From IMG/VR virus record IMGVR_UViG_3300013132_002041, positions 1 to 29,970 of that record: a stretch of DNA of 29,970 nucleotides; one strand, written 5' to 3'. The notes below the pieces were generated by a model. The model was given only the letters and a program-made list of their open reading frames with translations. It was not told where the DNA came from and searched no databases. The DNA comes from a virus. Position 1 is the stretch's first letter. Every line of letters starts with the position of its first letter. A program made the translations under genes and the position numbers. Positions 1 to 8,568 of the stretch are shown here, piece by piece.

Positions 1-2217
1 TCAGATGTAACGCCTCGTCCAAATGGTTCAATCTGGTTAAAAACAAGTGCTACAGGTACTGGTGCCAACTGGGCTGTTAAAGAATATGTAGCAAACACTG
101 ATTCATGGACACAACTAAGTGCTCCGTTGTATGCAAGTGATGCGGCTGCTATCTATGGCTTAGATCCAGTAGCGGGCGGCGCAGGCCTAGCGGCAGGTAC
201 ACTATATGTTAAATATGACACATTAGGTACTAGCACATTATCATTTAAACCATATATTAAGAATGTGGCAGGCGTACTAACAATTACCGGTACTGTAGCA
301 GGCGGTTCTGCTACTTACACTGTTAATGATAGTTTCCGTTTAGATGTAAGTGTACCAGCGAGTGCTACATTATCTACAGCAACAGTTACACTAAGTGGTA
401 CAACAGCAACTTCTATGATAGCTGATGTGTTAGCTGCAGGCTTACCTAATATCACTGCTGGTGTAAATGCAAGCGGACAGGTATATATCCGTCACAATGC
501 GGGCGGCACTATCCAAATGACACAAATCACTGGTACACCACTTAACACAGCTGGTTTGTTTGATGACAACCATGTGCAAGTAATTTCAGCAGGTACAATT
601 TACCTAGCTAGCCCATTTACTGCGCTAACATATAACTATGGTGCTGATGCTCCGTACAGTAACCCAGCTGAAAATACCCTATGGTATTACAGCGATGCAA
701 CCGAAGTGGACATTATGATTCACGATGGTACTGGTTGGAAAGGCTACCAAAACGTTGCTAATGATTCACGTGGTTATGATTTAACTAACACAGACGCTAA
801 CGGTGTGATTGTTGCCGCAAGTCAACCAACAACACAAAGCGATGGCTCTAGCCAATTGGCAGCAGGTGATTTATGGTTAGATACTAGTGATCTAGCAAAC
901 TTCCCTGTACTATACCGTTATAACGGTATATCATGGGATTTAATTGATAACCAAGATAACGTGAGTTCAGATGGCATCTTGTTTGCAGATGCACGTTGGT
1001 CAGCAACAGGTAACTTAAATGTCATTACTGATACTATCCCAACTATTACTAGTTTGTTATCTAGCGATCACTTAGATCCAGACGCACCTGACTATCAATT
1101 GTACGCTCGTGGTACATTGTTATTCAATACACGTCGTTCAGGCTACAATGTTAAACGCTTTAAAGCTAACTATTTTACTGATGCAGAATTAGCAGTTGTG
1201 CATAGTACAGAAGCTGATGCATGGGTAAGTTATAGCGGTGAAGATCCTACAACAGGTGTTCCGTACTTCGGTTACAAAGCACAACGTAACACAGTGGTAC
1301 AAGCTATGAAATCAGCAGTTGCTTCTAGCACAACATTACGTGAAGAACAAACGCAATTTAACCTAATTACAGCCCCTGGATATACAGAACTTATCCAAGA
1401 CTTGATCACTTTAAACAACGATCGTTTAAACACAGCGTTCATTATCGGTGACAGTCCATTGAACTTAGCATCAGATAGTACAACTATTGACAACTGGTCT
1501 AAGAACTCAGCACTTGCTGCTGACAACGGCGAACAAGGTTTAGTGAGCCATAGTGAGTACTTAGGTGTTTACTATCCAAGCGGGTTAGCAACAAATTTAG
1601 ACGGTGAAAGCGTAGTTGTTCCGCCAAGCCATATGATGTTGCGTACAATGATTCGCAGTGATGCAGTTAGCTATCCATGGTTTGCTCCAGCTGGGGTACG
1701 TCGTGGTTTAATTGATAACGTAAGTTCAATTGGTTATGTTGATACAAACAATGACAATACATACAAGAGCATTGGTGTAACAAATGGTCTACGTGATGTA
1801 TTGTACTCAAACAACGTAAATCCACTAACAGTATTACCAGGTGTAGGGTTAGTAGCATACGGTCAAAAAACACGTAGCGCACAGACTTCAGCAATGGATC
1901 GTATTAACGTAGCTCGTTTAGTGGTTTACCTACGTACAGTTCTAGCTAAAGTTGCTGCACCGTTTATATTTGAACCAAACGATACTATTACACGTAACCA
2001 AGTTAAAGCGGCATTTGATGCTGTATTCAATGACTTAGTTGCTAAACGCGGTATCTATGACTTCTTGGTAGTTTGTGACACAACAAACAACACACCAGCA
2101 CGTATTGATGCTAATGAGTTGTGGGTTGATATTGCAATACAACCAGTTAAAGCAATTGAGTTTATTTACATTCCAGTTCGTTTACAAAATACTGGCGCAG
2201 CTTTAACAATTCAATAA
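1..2217 (+). CDS. gp18: Tail sheath protein gp18 (5' end outside window)
   Basis: Contractile sheath subunit that polymerises around the tail tube and contracts during DNA injection. The reading frame is open from base 1, so the gene begins upstream; the TTG near 127 is not a credible start. At least 738 residues lie here, longer than T4 gp18 (659). The last ~120 residues have the conserved sheath C-terminal pattern (VYLRTVLAKVAAPFIFEPND, then KRGIYDFLVVCD and VDIAIQPVKAIEFIYIPVRL). The N-terminal half is beta-rich with recurring W-containing units (GSIWLKTS, NTLWYYSD, GDLWLDTS, each followed by a GxxW segment), probably surface insertions on the sheath core. It is followed directly by gp19, as in T4 and its marine relatives. 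The identification is firm; the role of the inserted units is unknown. Confidence 0.93.
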   Translation, partial: SDVTPRPNGSIWLKTSATGTGANWAVKEYVANTDSWTQLSAPLYASDAAAIYGLDPVAGGAGLAAGTLYVKYDTLGTSTLSFKPYIKNVAGVLTITGTVAGGSATYTVNDSFRLDVSVPASATLSTATVTLSGTTATSMIADVLAAGLPNITAGVNASGQVYIRHNAGGTIQMTQITGTPLNTAGLFDDNHVQVISAGTIYLASPFTALTYNYGADAPYSNPAENTLWYYSDATEVDIMIHDGTGWKGYQNVANDSRGYDLTNTDANGVIVAASQPTTQSDGSSQLAAGDLWLDTSDLANFPVLYRYNGISWDLIDNQDNVSSDGILFADARWSATGNLNVITDTIPTITSLLSSDHLDPDAPDYQLYARGTLLFNTRRSGYNVKRFKANYFTDAELAVVHSTEADAWVSYSGEDPTTGVPYFGYKAQRNTVVQAMKSAVASSTTLREEQTQFNLITAPGYTELIQDLITLNNDRLNTAFIIGDSPLNLASDSTTIDNWSKNSALAADNGEQGLVSHSEYLGVYYPSGLATNLDGESVVVPPSHMMLRTMIRSDAVSYPWFAPAGVRRGLIDNVSSIGYVDTNNDNTYKSIGVTNGLRDVLYSNNVNPLTVLPGVGLVAYGQKTRSAQTSAMDRINVARLVVYLRTVLAKVAAPFIFEPNDTITRNQVKAAFDAVFNDLVAKRGIYDFLVVCDTTNNTPARIDANELWVDIAIQPVKAIEFIYIPVRLQNTGAALTIQ

Positions 2218-2223
2218 TATACG

Positions 2224-2257
2224 CAGATATTGGGAGGGGTAACCCCTCCCTAATCTG
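2224..2257 (+). terminator. Strong hairpin after gp18
   Basis: Perfect 8-bp stem GGGAGGGG (2232-2239) / CCCCTCCC (2243-2250) with a TAA loop, extended by CAGAT (2224-2228) / ATCTG (2253-2257). No U-run follows, so it may be a weak terminator or an mRNA 3'-end stabiliser that uncouples sheath from tube expression. Confidence 0.5.
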
Positions 2258-2268
2258 AGACAAAAAAT

Positions 2269-2288
2269 GGTAAATACTATAAAGTATT
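2269..2288 (+). promoter_or_regulatory. Possible degenerate late promoter before gp19
   Basis: GGTAAATA (2269-2276) matches the last six bases of the T4 late motif TATAAATA except the first two positions. An inverted repeat AATACT (2273-2278) / AGTATT (2283-2288) overlaps it. By the T4 rule +1 would be near 2282, leaving a short leader with the AAGGAAG ribosome site of gp19. Weak match. Confidence 0.35.
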
Positions 2289-2302
2289 AAAAGGAAGAAA
2301 AG

Positions 2303-2920
2303 ATGGCAACATCATCATTAACAAATTTTACAGTGCCGTTATCAACTAACCAAAGTGCTAGTTCTCAAGGTCTGTTAATGCCAAAATTAAAGTTCCGTTT
2401 CCGCGTAACTTTTTTAAACTTTGGCGTTACACAACCTACAACAGAGCTAACAAAACAGGTTATTGATTTTAAACGTCCTAGCGTAAGTTTTGAAAACATT
2501 ACTATACCTATCTATAACAGTCAGGTATATCTAGCAGGTAAACCAACCTGGGCTGAAGTCACATGTAATTTACGTGACGACGCTACGGGTGAAGTTACTA
2601 AACGTGTTGGCGAACAGATGCAGAAACAATTTGACTTTTTTGAACAAAGTTCTGCAAGTTCTGGTATCGACTACAAGTTTACTACAATTCTTGAAGTTCT
2701 TGATGGTGGTAATGGTGCTAATAACCCTAACATTTTAGAAACTTGGGAAATGTATGGTTGCTATCTAATGTCAGCAGACTACGGCGATAATAACTATAGC
2801 AGTAATGAGCCAATGACTGTTGGCCTAACTATCCGTTATGATAACGCATTACAAACACCAACGGGTGCTGGTATTGGTTCAACTATAACAAGAACATTAG
2901 GTACGGTTATCACTGGTTAA
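2303..2920 (+). CDS. gp19: Tail tube protein gp19
   Basis: Subunit of the rigid inner tube through which DNA passes. It has 205 residues, against 163 in T4. The fold signature is visible: a RFRVTFLNFG strand near residue 32, VDFKRPSVSFENITIPIYNS-like text near residue 55 (the loop/strand typical of T4-type tubes), a WAEVTCNLRDD strand, and a C-terminal ETWEMYGCYLMSADYGDNNY segment followed by a GLTIRYDNAL strand. An AAGGAAG ribosome site lies just before the ATG. It sits between the sheath gene and a second tube-fold-like gene, with a terminator behind it. Sheath-tube adjacency makes the call firm. Confidence 0.93.
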   Translation: MATSSLTNFTVPLSTNQSASSQGLLMPKLKFRFRVTFLNFGVTQPTTELTKQVIDFKRPSVSFENITIPIYNSQVYLAGKPTWAEVTCNLRDDATGEVTKRVGEQMQKQFDFFEQSSASSGIDYKFTTILEVLDGGNGANNPNILETWEMYGCYLMSADYGDNNYSSNEPMTVGLTIRYDNALQTPTGAGIGSTITRTLGTVITG

Positions 2921-2946
2921 TCCAGACGAAAAATTTACAAATTAAG

Positions 2947-2974
2947 AGCCCGGTTAAAATCCGGGCTTCTTTTT
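2947..2974 (+). terminator. Rho-independent terminator after gp19
   Basis: 7-bp stem AGCCCGG (2947-2953) / CCGGGCT (2961-2967), 7-nt loop, followed by TCTTTTT. Ends the gp18-gp19 transcript and lies just before a late promoter motif. Confidence 0.85.
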
Positions 2975-2977
2975 GGC

Positions 2978-2986
2978 GATAAATAA
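2978..2986 (+). promoter_or_regulatory. T4-type late promoter (GATAAATAA)
   Basis: GATAAATAA at 2978-2986, one base off TATAAATA in its first eight. With the motif at -13 to -6, +1 is about 2991, giving a 13-nt leader containing a TGGAA ribosome site before the ATG at 3004. Confidence 0.75.
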
Positions 2987-3003
2987 TATAAATGGAATAA
3001 CAT

Positions 3004-4002
3004 ATGGCACTTACTGATTTTTTAGGTGAATTAAGACAGTCAATAGCTCCGGATCAAAATATCCGCGACTTTCAACACGCCTCTCGCACCTTTATTGACA
3101 GTTTATACAGACTAAGTCCTAAACTAAGCACTCTATTCCATGTGTTTATTGATTTGAACGAAATAGTACAAACAGATCAAATTAGTCAAATTGAAATTGG
3201 CTTAATGGCTAAACAAATTCAATTACCTAGATTCAATGTACAGACTAAAACGCATAATTCTTACAACCGTAAGATGGTACAACAAGAACGTATTAATTAC
3301 GATCCTGTTGGTATTACGTTCCACGACGATAGCGCAGATCAAGTGGTTAACTTCTGGAAAAACTATTATCAATATTATTATAGAGACAGTGACTATCTTG
3401 CTAATGAAGAAACCTATAGATATGATAGTAAGTACCAGCAACGCCAGCAACAAGCCTGGGGATATAGCCCTGTAAAAAATGATGGTAATCAAAATTATAT
3501 TAAAGCTATAAGAATTTATAGCCTACATCAAAAGCGTTTTACATCTTATAATTTAATTAGACCTACTATAACAAGTTTTGCGCACGGGCAATTGGTCGCC
3601 GGTGATTATGCTCCCCTTGAACACACTATGCAAGTGCAATACGAAGCTATGTTATACGATAGCGGTCCGGTAAGTTCTGGAGTCGTACAAGGATTTGATG
3701 TTATACACTACGACAAGACTCCTAGTCCGTTACGTAATGCTGGTGCTGCACTAGGTGGCATTGAAGGAGTAATTAAAGGTGTACAACATGGTGATCTTGG
3801 GGCAATAGTTCACGGTGGTATTAACGTTTTTAATATTTTTACTGGTAGTGACGTGCAACTTAAGCAAGCACCGAGTATCGATTTAAGTAATATAGGAAAC
3901 GGTATTTTACGAGGGCAAAACCCATTTAGTAGTGTTTTTGCACCAACAAGTTCTACAGTGCAACAAGGAATAAGAAAGGCCATTGGGGGCTCTAGTGGCT
4001 AA
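3004..4002 (+). CDS. Tail-tube-like baseplate/tail-terminus protein (gp54-like?)
   Basis: A 332-residue virion protein, probably with a T4 tube-type fold. Residues ~40-110 read like gp19 in outline: FHVFIDLNE strand, IGLMAKQIQLPRFNVQTKT, then NRKMVQQERINYDPVGITFH. After this come a Tyr-rich helical stretch (FWKNYYQYYYRDSDY) and an EHTMQVQYEAMLYDSG strand, followed by a Gly/Ser-rich C-terminus. T4 baseplate proteins gp54 (320 aa, tube initiator) and gp48 (364 aa, tube cap) are tube paralogs of similar size, so gp54-like is the best guess. It has its own late promoter and comes between gp19 and two head/neck-type genes, so a neck tail-terminator role is also possible. Tube-like fold is moderately supported; exact identity is not. 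Confidence 0.55.
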   Translation: MALTDFLGELRQSIAPDQNIRDFQHASRTFIDSLYRLSPKLSTLFHVFIDLNEIVQTDQISQIEIGLMAKQIQLPRFNVQTKTHNSYNRKMVQQERINYDPVGITFHDDSADQVVNFWKNYYQYYYRDSDYLANEETYRYDSKYQQRQQQAWGYSPVKNDGNQNYIKAIRIYSLHQKRFTSYNLIRPTITSFAHGQLVAGDYAPLEHTMQVQYEAMLYDSGPVSSGVVQGFDVIHYDKTPSPLRNAGAALGGIEGVIKGVQHGDLGAIVHGGINVFNIFTGSDVQLKQAPSIDLSNIGNGILRGQNPFSSVFAPTSSTVQQGIRKAIGGSSG

Positions 4003-4011
4003 GGAATAACT

Positions 4012-4530
4012 ATGGCAATCAACGGAAACTTACCAGGGCAAACAGTAAATAGCCCTAGCACAACAAATTATTTTAATAACTTCTACGATCAAACTGTTAC
4101 CACCAGTCCAATGATTAATGATGCTGTGGTAGCGTATTTTCAAAATATCACAGGTGATTCAGAGACTGGGAAAAATCTAGCGGCCGCTATAATCTATACA
4201 GCATTACAACAAAATATAGATCCTATGAGTGTTATTGATCAGTTGAATCTACTAAGCGCACGAAATAGAGCGTCTGAACCCGAATATCACCCTGGCACTA
4301 CTAATCAGTATGCCCAAGATACTAATACCTACAATAGTCAAACAGGTGAATGGGAGACCAGCGGAACAAATTACGCAAAACCAGGACCTAGCGCCGCATA
4401 TAATCAACTTAACGAGTTAGATGCGTATCTAACAATGTTCCTTAACCTTAACCGTGTAAGCACGAGTCTATTGGGTATTAGTAATAGTCCTATAGTTAGC
4501 CCTTACGTTAAACGAACAATTCTGGCATAA
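4012..4530 (+). CDS. Virion-associated hypothetical protein
   Basis: 172 residues, not recognised. Asn/Thr-rich N-terminus, then a helical segment (INDAVVAYFQNITGDSETGK, LAAAIIYTALQQNIDPMSVI) typical of small T4-like phage virion proteins with a hydrophobic helix bundle. Next is a Pro/Tyr/Asn-rich middle, and the C-terminal helix LDAYLTMFLNLNRVSTSLLG is followed by VSPYVKRTIL. A GGAATAAC ribosome site lies before the ATG. Its stop overlaps the next start by one base (TAATG), so it is translationally coupled to the head-completion nuclease gene. That context suggests a neck or head-completion role; this is inference from position only. Confidence 0.6.
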   Translation: MAINGNLPGQTVNSPSTTNYFNNFYDQTVTTSPMINDAVVAYFQNITGDSETGKNLAAAIIYTALQQNIDPMSVIDQLNLLSARNRASEPEYHPGTTNQYAQDTNTYNSQTGEWETSGTNYAKPGPSAAYNQLNELDAYLTMFLNLNRVSTSLLGISNSPIVSPYVKRTILA

Positions 4531-4961
4531 TGGCTAAGTACGCTAACGGCAAATTTACAATTAAGAACGCAGAAAAATACATAGGTAAAAAAGTACCCAC
4601 GTATCGGAGTTCTTGGGAATTTGCTTTTATGAACTTTTGCGATAATAACCCAGCAGTAACACAGTGGGCTAGCGAAAGCATACAAATCCCTTACTTCAAC
4701 CCAGTACTAGGTAAACAAACAATCTATGTACCAGACTTTGTTATTATCTACCAAGATGTAAACAAAAGACAGCATGTAGAAGTAGTAGAAATTAAACCTT
4801 TATCTCAAGTAACTATGGAAACGGCTAAGTCAGTTAAAGACAAATATAGCGTAGCAATCAACATGGCTAAATGGGCCGCTGCAGATGCTTGGTGCAAGGC
4901 TAACAACATGCGTTTCCGTGTAGTAACAGAGCACGACATCTTTAAAAATCTCAAACGATAA
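4530..4961 (+). CDS. gp4: Head-completion protein, gp4-type nuclease fold
   Basis: 143 residues (T4 gp4: 150). A PD-(D/E)XK nuclease signature is visible: E30 in YRSSWEFAF, D69 in YVPDFVIIY, and E87-x-K89 in VVEIKP. The order E-(39)-D-(18)-ExK and the flanking WASESIQIPY segment match the TnsA-N-like / phage head-completion nuclease pattern. In T4, gp4 acts after packaging, when filled heads are prepared for tail joining. The start overlaps the previous stop by one base. The nuclease-fold call is confident; assignment to gp4 rests on size, motif and T4-like setting. Confidence 0.7.
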   Translation: MAKYANGKFTIKNAEKYIGKKVPTYRSSWEFAFMNFCDNNPAVTQWASESIQIPYFNPVLGKQTIYVPDFVIIYQDVNKRQHVEVVEIKPLSQVTMETAKSVKDKYSVAINMAKWAAADAWCKANNMRFRVVTEHDIFKNLKR

Positions 4962-4965
4962 AAAT

Positions 4966-4983
4966 AGTATTAAATACAATACT
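4966..4983 (+). promoter_or_regulatory. Possible degenerate late promoter inside an inverted repeat
   Basis: TTAAATAC lies inside the inverted repeat AGTATT (4966-4971) / AATACT (4978-4983), which abuts the ATG at 4984. If used by the T4 rule, +1 would be about 4982, leaving almost no leader. Weak motif. Confidence 0.3.
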
Positions 4984-5481
4984 ATGACACAAAAACTATC
5001 CGAATTATTTAACTTGCCTCCTATTGAAGGTACTACTCCTGAGGAAGCAGAATTAACCATTGAAGAAAATCGTGAAATGATTGAAGCAGTAGACGATGCT
5101 ATTGATAAGATTGATGCTGCATTGCCAATGGTGGGTGACCTAGACACCAGCGATAAAGAGTTAGATGAACTAAGTGATCTAGCCAAAGAAAAGTTTCAAG
5201 ATTTAATTGATCTAGGAATGAATGTAGAAGCTCGCTTTAGCGGGCACATCTTAGCCACAGCAGGCACACTGCTGGGCCATGCTATTACAGCTAAACAAGC
5301 CAAGCTAGATAAAAAGCTACGTATGGTTGATCTACAACTTAAAAAGGCACGTTTAGACCTGCAAGTTGAGCAGGCAAATAAAAAATCAGATGGCGACAAG
5401 ATAATTGACGCAGAAGACGGTCAGGGTGTAGTACTAGACCGTAACGAATTACTTAACCAATTACTTAACAAGAAAAGCTAG
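4984..5481 (+). CDS. gp16: Probable terminase small subunit gp16
   Basis: 165 residues; T4 gp16 has 164. Acidic N-terminus (TPEEAELTIEENREMIEAVD), a central helical part, then a segment like the end of the T4 DNA-packaging small-subunit family: EARFSGHILATAGTLLGHAI followed by KLDKKLRMVDLQLKKARLDL, a long amphipathic helix suited to ring oligomers. The small terminase recognises DNA and stimulates the gp17 ATPase. gp17 lies about 4.5 kb downstream here, separated by virion-type genes and a homing endonuclease, whereas in T4 the two genes are adjacent. Alternative: a generic coiled-coil virion protein. Confidence 0.6.
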   Translation: MTQKLSELFNLPPIEGTTPEEAELTIEENREMIEAVDDAIDKIDAALPMVGDLDTSDKELDELSDLAKEKFQDLIDLGMNVEARFSGHILATAGTLLGHAITAKQAKLDKKLRMVDLQLKKARLDLQVEQANKKSDGDKIIDAEDGQGVVLDRNELLNQLLNKKS

Positions 5482-5501
5482 TGTTTTTGATAAATAACAC
5501 T
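5480..5501 (+). promoter_or_regulatory. Late promoter GATAAATAA inside an inverted repeat
   Basis: GATAAATAA at 5489-5497, flanked by AGTGTT (5480-5485) and AACACT (5496-5501), a perfect 6-bp inverted repeat. Predicted +1 near 5502, giving an 18-nt leader to the ATG at 5520. Confidence 0.7.
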
Positions 5502-5519
5502 ATATATGGATCTTAACTT

Positions 5520-6119
5520 ATGAAGAATTTTTTAGAATATCTAAGCGAAACTCAAAAGATTTATGAATTTCGTATTAAAGTAGCTAACTGCGATCCTGCA
5601 GATAAGCTAGACTATTTAAAAGCTGGTTTAGAAGGTTACCAAGTTGAAAGTTTAGGAGTAGCTAAACGTTTGCCTATTAAAGCGAATGACATTGACTTTC
5701 CAAGCATTCAAAACTGTGAAATCTTTTTACTGGATGCTAGCCTTAAATATCCAGTAAACGATGCACAGTTGCGTGGTATCGTTGCTGAACGTTTAGGTTG
5801 CAGTCAATCACAGGTTGTTGTTGTTCCTGCTGCCAACCCAGAAGAACAATGGCGCTGGAATCCAGACAATGGTGAAATTAAAGAGTTCAAACAAGGTGAA
5901 GATGTACTAACACAACCACTTCCAGAAGCTACAGCTGAACAAAAGGCCGCAAGCAAGTTTTATTCAGAAGCAGGTACTATTCTAAAAGAGTTAAACAAAC
6001 CAGCAGAGTTTGAGATTGCAGGTAAAGACACTACTGTTGGTGGTGCTAAAGACCCTGCATACGGTAAAACAACAAATGATGTAGCAGTTGGTACAAAAAG
6101 CCCAGTAAAAGGACAATAA
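5520..6119 (+). CDS. Head/virion protein with capsid-targeting-like N-terminus
   Basis: 199 residues, not matched to a named T4 protein. The N-terminus MKNFLEYLSE resembles the short capsid-targeting peptides of T4 internal proteins, which end in hydrophobic-x-Glu and are cut by the gp21 prohead protease. A folded part follows (residues ~12-105) with alternating beta/alpha text, including FRIKVANCDPADKLDYLKAG and AERLGCSQSQVVVVPAANP. An EEQWRWNPDNGEIKEF segment and a disordered Gly/Thr/Lys-rich tail complete it. It is driven by its own late promoter, consistent with late virion expression. Four bases separate it from the next gene. Function unknown. Confidence 0.65.
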   Translation: MKNFLEYLSETQKIYEFRIKVANCDPADKLDYLKAGLEGYQVESLGVAKRLPIKANDIDFPSIQNCEIFLLDASLKYPVNDAQLRGIVAERLGCSQSQVVVVPAANPEEQWRWNPDNGEIKEFKQGEDVLTQPLPEATAEQKAASKFYSEAGTILKELNKPAEFEIAGKDTTVGGAKDPAYGKTTNDVAVGTKSPVKGQ

Positions 6120-6122
6120 GAA

Positions 6123-8471
6123 ATGAGCGATATGAAAATGTATAACATTCTAGGTATGTTTAAAAACCTAGTTAAATCTGATAAACCTGCTGAGGTTACT
6201 ACACCAAAAGAAACAGTATATGAAAGCGTGGAACCACGTGGTAGTATTACTGAAGCAGTTAAAGGCTTAGAAAGCAAATATGCTACATTTAAAGAAGCAA
6301 AGAAAGCTAAACCAGACTTTTTAGACGTAGACAAAGATGGCGATAAGGCAGAGCCATTTAAGAAAGCTGTTAAAGATAAAAAAGCCGTCGAAGAAGGTGC
6401 TGGTCCTTACACGCTCGATGATCCAAAGCATCCTAAGTTCAAAGCTAACTACGAAAAATATAAAAAAGCTCACCCAGACTGTACACTAGCAGAGTTTGTT
6501 GCAGCCATGCGTAAGAAAGAAAAAGGTCTGAACGAAAGTCAAGCAGTTGTTATTGGCGGCAAAGAAGTTGATTTGAATAGTTTAGAATTTGAAAACATAA
6601 ACAAATGGGACGCACCTGATTACTCAGACGCTTATTGTGTTGCGGCTAGTTTTGTTGATGGTACTCCGCTATCAGAAGTTGAGCTTGATCAATTAGAAAG
6701 CAAGTACAGTGCTGAAGTACATACAGCTATACACAATAGTCTACATGAAGCGGCCTACGATGAGCCAGCAGCACCAGATGCTGACGCTATTGCTAAACGC
6801 AAACGTCTACAGGCTATTAAAGATCGTCAAGAAGATGAACATGGTTATGGCGCAGAGCGTAACACACCAATCCGTAAAGTTGCTGGTAAAGCCTACGGTG
6901 GTTCTGCACAGAAAGATGTAGCAGAACCAGATGAGTTAGAAGAATACACACAAGCTGAATACGATCAAGCGATTGGTGATTTTAAAGCTAAAGGTGGTAA
7001 GGCACAACAACTACCACCAGGTAGTGCTAAGAATCCCATCTCAACAGCAAGTCGCCACATTGGCGGCCGCAGTGAAATTGGTGGTGGCAAAAAATCAGGC
7101 AAAGCTGCACAAGCTACATCAAGCAAAGCGGTAGTTGACGTGTATGAAAAAGCACCTCCAGGCGCTAAAGCTGAACGTATGGTTAAACATATTAAGAAAG
7201 GCTATGCTAAAGACGGCAAATTATCTAAGAAAGAAAAAGGTATTGCTTATGCTACAGCATGGAAAGCTAAGAAAGCTGGCGTCGTAGAAGCTACACAATT
7301 TGGTGATAAAATTGCCAATAGCAAAGCTGAATTGAAAAAAGCTAAACCAGCAATGGTTAAAGAAAGTCGTGTTATGGAAGAAACAGATTACTTCTACGAA
7401 AAAGTAGCTAAAGCTCTAGCTGAGAAAAATTCGTACTTAGACACAGCAGGTAGCGAATTCAATGATGCTGTACGTAAAGAAATGGTAGCACAAGGCATTC
7501 CACCTAACAAGGCTCGTAACATTTTAACAATGGACGAAGACTTCTTAAGCGACGTGGCTACATCATACGGTCACTACTGTCAAATTGACGCACATTCACC
7601 TTTACCGGCTGAAATTGATCTAGGTGGAGTAAAAGAATTAGATGAGATTGCTCGTCTAGCAGGGTTACCAACTAAAGAAGCAACATGTGAAGGTTGCGGT
7701 ATGGTAGAATCATCATGCTCATGCCAACACGAAAGCACAATGGGTGCAGTAGCAGGCGGATTAGCAGGTGCAGCATTAGGTAAATCACCTGCGGCAGCTA
7801 GAGTTGGTGCCGCAATAGGTGACCAGTTAACAAGTGAAGAAGAACTAGATGAAAGAGAGCAATTCCAATCTATGCCACAAGGTTATGCTTCTGGTACTCC
7901 TAAAGCGCCAGCGGTGAATCCTAACGTTAAGTCTACATTTGACAAAAGCAAACTAAACCCAATGCGTGAAGAAGAAATGGAAGAAGGCAACGAATTCTCA
8001 GGTGCACTAGCTAAAGCTAAAGCTGCAGGTGCTAAAGAATTTGAAGTTGACGGTAAGAAATACACTGTTAAAGAAGATATTAGTGTAAACATTTCTGCAA
8101 GCGGCGAAGATGATAGTGTTAATTTAATTCGTAAATTAGCAGGTATGAATATGATTAACCACACATTGGGCGGCACTAAAACTGACAAGATAGTAGGACA
8201 ATCACTTGGAGAGCCAGAACAGGCGCCTGAAGAAGTTAGCGTAGCTGACCTAACACAAGACGAAAGCCTAGAAGAAGAACGTGACGTAGAATACACAAAC
8301 ACACCTAACGAAAAAATTGCAGGTGTAGATGCAGCTATTCCTAGTGGAACTGATTTAAATCGTGCTAAGAAACAGTACAAACGTGAATATCCAGGTGATA
8401 ACCCAATGGCTGTTAAAGAAGAAGCTCTTTGGAAATCATACGAAGCAATGATTAGTGACGTTAAGAAGTAA
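6123..8471 (+). CDS. Large modular virion-type protein with Cys motif and LAG motifs
   Basis: 782 residues, Lys/Ala/Glu-rich, built from short modules of a kind I associate with T4-like marine phage structural proteins. In order: an EF-hand-like acidic loop (FLDVDKDGDKAEPFKKA, ~residues 66-82); HPKFKANYEKYKKAHPDCTL; a DAYCVAASFVDGTPLSEVEL domain (~160-200); a basic module RMVKHIKKGYAKDGKLSKKE then IAYATAWKAKKAG (~345-385); a helical part; DEIARLAGL; a C-x2-C-x6-C-x-C cluster (CEGCGMVESSCSC, ~527-539); a Gly-zipper-like AVAGGLAGAALG; AKAAGAKEFEVDGKKYTVKE; and a second LAG motif NLIRKLAGM. This suggests an internal head protein or scaffold-like component. It precedes a 31-residue ORF by one base. 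The modules are seen in the sequence; the role is inference. Confidence 0.6.
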   Translation: MSDMKMYNILGMFKNLVKSDKPAEVTTPKETVYESVEPRGSITEAVKGLESKYATFKEAKKAKPDFLDVDKDGDKAEPFKKAVKDKKAVEEGAGPYTLDDPKHPKFKANYEKYKKAHPDCTLAEFVAAMRKKEKGLNESQAVVIGGKEVDLNSLEFENINKWDAPDYSDAYCVAASFVDGTPLSEVELDQLESKYSAEVHTAIHNSLHEAAYDEPAAPDADAIAKRKRLQAIKDRQEDEHGYGAERNTPIRKVAGKAYGGSAQKDVAEPDELEEYTQAEYDQAIGDFKAKGGKAQQLPPGSAKNPISTASRHIGGRSEIGGGKKSGKAAQATSSKAVVDVYEKAPPGAKAERMVKHIKKGYAKDGKLSKKEKGIAYATAWKAKKAGVVEATQFGDKIANSKAELKKAKPAMVKESRVMEETDYFYEKVAKALAEKNSYLDTAGSEFNDAVRKEMVAQGIPPNKARNILTMDEDFLSDVATSYGHYCQIDAHSPLPAEIDLGGVKELDEIARLAGLPTKEATCEGCGMVESSCSCQHESTMGAVAGGLAGAALGKSPAAARVGAAIGDQLTSEEELDEREQFQSMPQGYASGTPKAPAVNPNVKSTFDKSKLNPMREEEMEEGNEFSGALAKAKAAGAKEFEVDGKKYTVKEDISVNISASGEDDSVNLIRKLAGMNMINHTLGGTKTDKIVGQSLGEPEQAPEEVSVADLTQDESLEEERDVEYTNTPNEKIAGVDAAIPSGTDLNRAKKQYKREYPGDNPMAVKEEALWKSYEAMISDVKK

Positions 8472-8472
8472 T

Positions 8473-8568
8473 ATGGCAGTAAAGCTACACGTAGAATATT
8501 TTTTAGTATGTTTATGTGTAGCTTTAGTAAGAAGCTTACGCAAAATTTGTAAACTATTTAAACTATGA
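8473..8568 (+). CDS. Candidate 31-residue hydrophobic small protein
   Basis: A short ORF that exactly fills the gap between two genes. ATG at 8473 is one base after the previous stop, and the TGA overlaps the next ATG as ATGA (8565-8568). Translation starts MAVKLHVEYFLVCLCVALVR and ends SLRKICKLFKL. It has a ~13-residue hydrophobic core followed by a basic tail, the positive-inside layout of a single-pass inner-membrane peptide. The ribosome site is only a weak AAGAAG. It may be a real micro-protein, or a leader that couples translation to the next gene. Confidence 0.45.
   Translation: MAVKLHVEYFLVCLCVALVRSLRKICKLFKL

Noticed and set aside
127-133. TTG as start of the sheath gene
   Set aside because: The frame is open to base 1 with sheath-like repeats before it; the gene simply begins outside the window.
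6320-6365. True calcium EF-hand in the modular protein
   Set aside because: DVDKDGDKAEPF has the acidic loop but lacks the usual hydrophobic position 8 and Glu at 12; kept only as EF-hand-like.
7883-8380. 165-codon minus-strand frame opposite the large modular protein
   Set aside because: Ser/Leu-rich antisense shadow of Ala/Lys/Glu-rich coding sequence, without expression signals.
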